Assembly: GCF_037975245.1 (NCBI RefSeq)
Contig: NC_092572.1
Span: forward strand, 5,295,001-5,359,000
Reading direction: 5' to 3'
From: Apostichopus japonicus
Lineage: Eukaryota; Echinodermata; Holothuroidea; Aspidochirotida; Stichopodidae
DNA: 64,000 nucleotides
Part shown: positions 63,411 through 64,000 of the stretch, piece by piece
Layout of the letters: each line of letters begins with the position of its first letter
Position numbering within the stretch: the stretch's first letter is position 1
The notes under the pieces: model-generated
The model's input: the letters and a program-made list of their open reading frames with translations, nothing else
What the model was told of the DNA's origin: nothing
Databases searched by the model: none
Program-made: the position numbers and the translations under genes

Positions 63411-63418
63411 TATATATT
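63137..63418. repeat. Long compound TA / TTTATA / TAAATA microsatellite
   Basis: About 280 bp made of TA runs punctuated by TTTATATG, TAAATATAAA and TTATA blocks that recur in a semi-regular order. The ORFs of about 110 codons on both strands are repeat artefacts. Confidence 0.95.
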
Positions 63419-64000
63419 CTAAATATTACCTTGAAACTTCCAAATGCCAAGATCCTTTTTAACTTTACCATTTATTTATATATAGATAACAAATTAAACT
63501 TAAAGATTGATGATATTCAATTTTGAGCTTCTACGTAACACTATCCCATCGATTTTCTTGTGTGATTAAACATTTGTTTTGTAAATTCTATTGTGAAATA
63601 ATTCATCCGCTCAACGCTTTGGTCGTGATGGAGTTATCAGCAATTCTCCTTGATTTGACGACAATTGATAGAAATGTAGACACCGGTTTTTAATAACGAA
63701 TTCACGCTCTATAATGAACTAATCAGCCTACGTCTTTTAATATCGTCAATAGAAAGATAGCTGGCACTCTGGAGACATCATAGCATTAATATTGATATTA
63801 TGTACAACAAAACATATTCCAATGAAAATTTGACAGACTTGAGACTGATGGCATAGCCTAACTACTCGTCTCCTTCAAAATGAAATGATAAAGAACAACA
63901 TATTAAATAACAACAAGGAGAAAAGTGATGATAATAATAATAATGAAAAGAGCAACAGTCAAATAGATTATATACAGGAAGTAACGAAATTAACATCAGC
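63419..64000. other. No gene recognised
   Basis: AT-rich, with a short AATAATAAT run at 63932-63945. Confidence 0.4.

Overview
The window looks like AT-rich, intron- and repeat-dominated nuclear DNA of a marine invertebrate. There are no bacterial-style genes, operons, CRISPR arrays or rRNA. GC is roughly one third by eye, broken by short GC-richer patches, many TA microsatellites and runs of 9-17 G or C. The repeat content (Penelope-like element, hAT-type MITEs ending in poly-G, several tRNA-derived SINEs, and a decayed member of a CXC-tail protein family abundant in echinoderms, cnidarians and molluscs) suggests an echinoderm, perhaps a sea cucumber. That assignment is an inference with low to moderate confidence.

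Left part (1-10.6 kb): a decayed minus-strand protein fragment (906-1802) keeps one reading frame through three in-frame stops. A truncated Penelope-like retroelement (about 5986-7312) follows, with part of the reverse transcriptase, a GIY-YIG endonuclease, a hammerhead-like core and a shortened inverted second copy, bounded on both sides by TA tracts. A nested composite element (about 8365-9978) comes next, also between TA tracts. It contains a hAT-like MITE with target-site duplication and a perfect 38-bp inverted repeat.

Middle part (10.6-40 kb): a 24-bp tandem array of CRE/octamer-like sites (12.09 kb), a diffuse GTACGG-rich minisatellite (13.3-14.0 kb), a possible signal-peptide exon (15.66 kb), a clean hAT-like MITE with perfect 8-bp duplication (16.24-16.60 kb), and a probable solo LTR or transcription unit holding a 12/108-bp GC-rich minisatellite (18.2-19.3 kb). 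Isolated exon-like segments lie near 20.9, 25.7, 29.5 and 37.3 kb. The most interesting is 29482-29674 (minus): a start codon, signal peptide and dibasic sites between consensus splice sites. It is followed downstream by three tandem decayed copies of its own 3' end, two of which keep the GTAAGT donor.

Right part (40-64 kb): tandem repeats, foldback elements (49.4-49.9 and 59.7-59.8 kb), SINEs (55.3 and 58.8-59.2 kb) and long TA tracts. No confident complete gene lies here.

No complete protein-coding gene can be called with high confidence. The exon candidates could belong to different long-intron genes or be chance ORFs, and RNA evidence would be needed to join them. Most of what can be firmly described is mobile-element archaeology and tandem-repeat structure.
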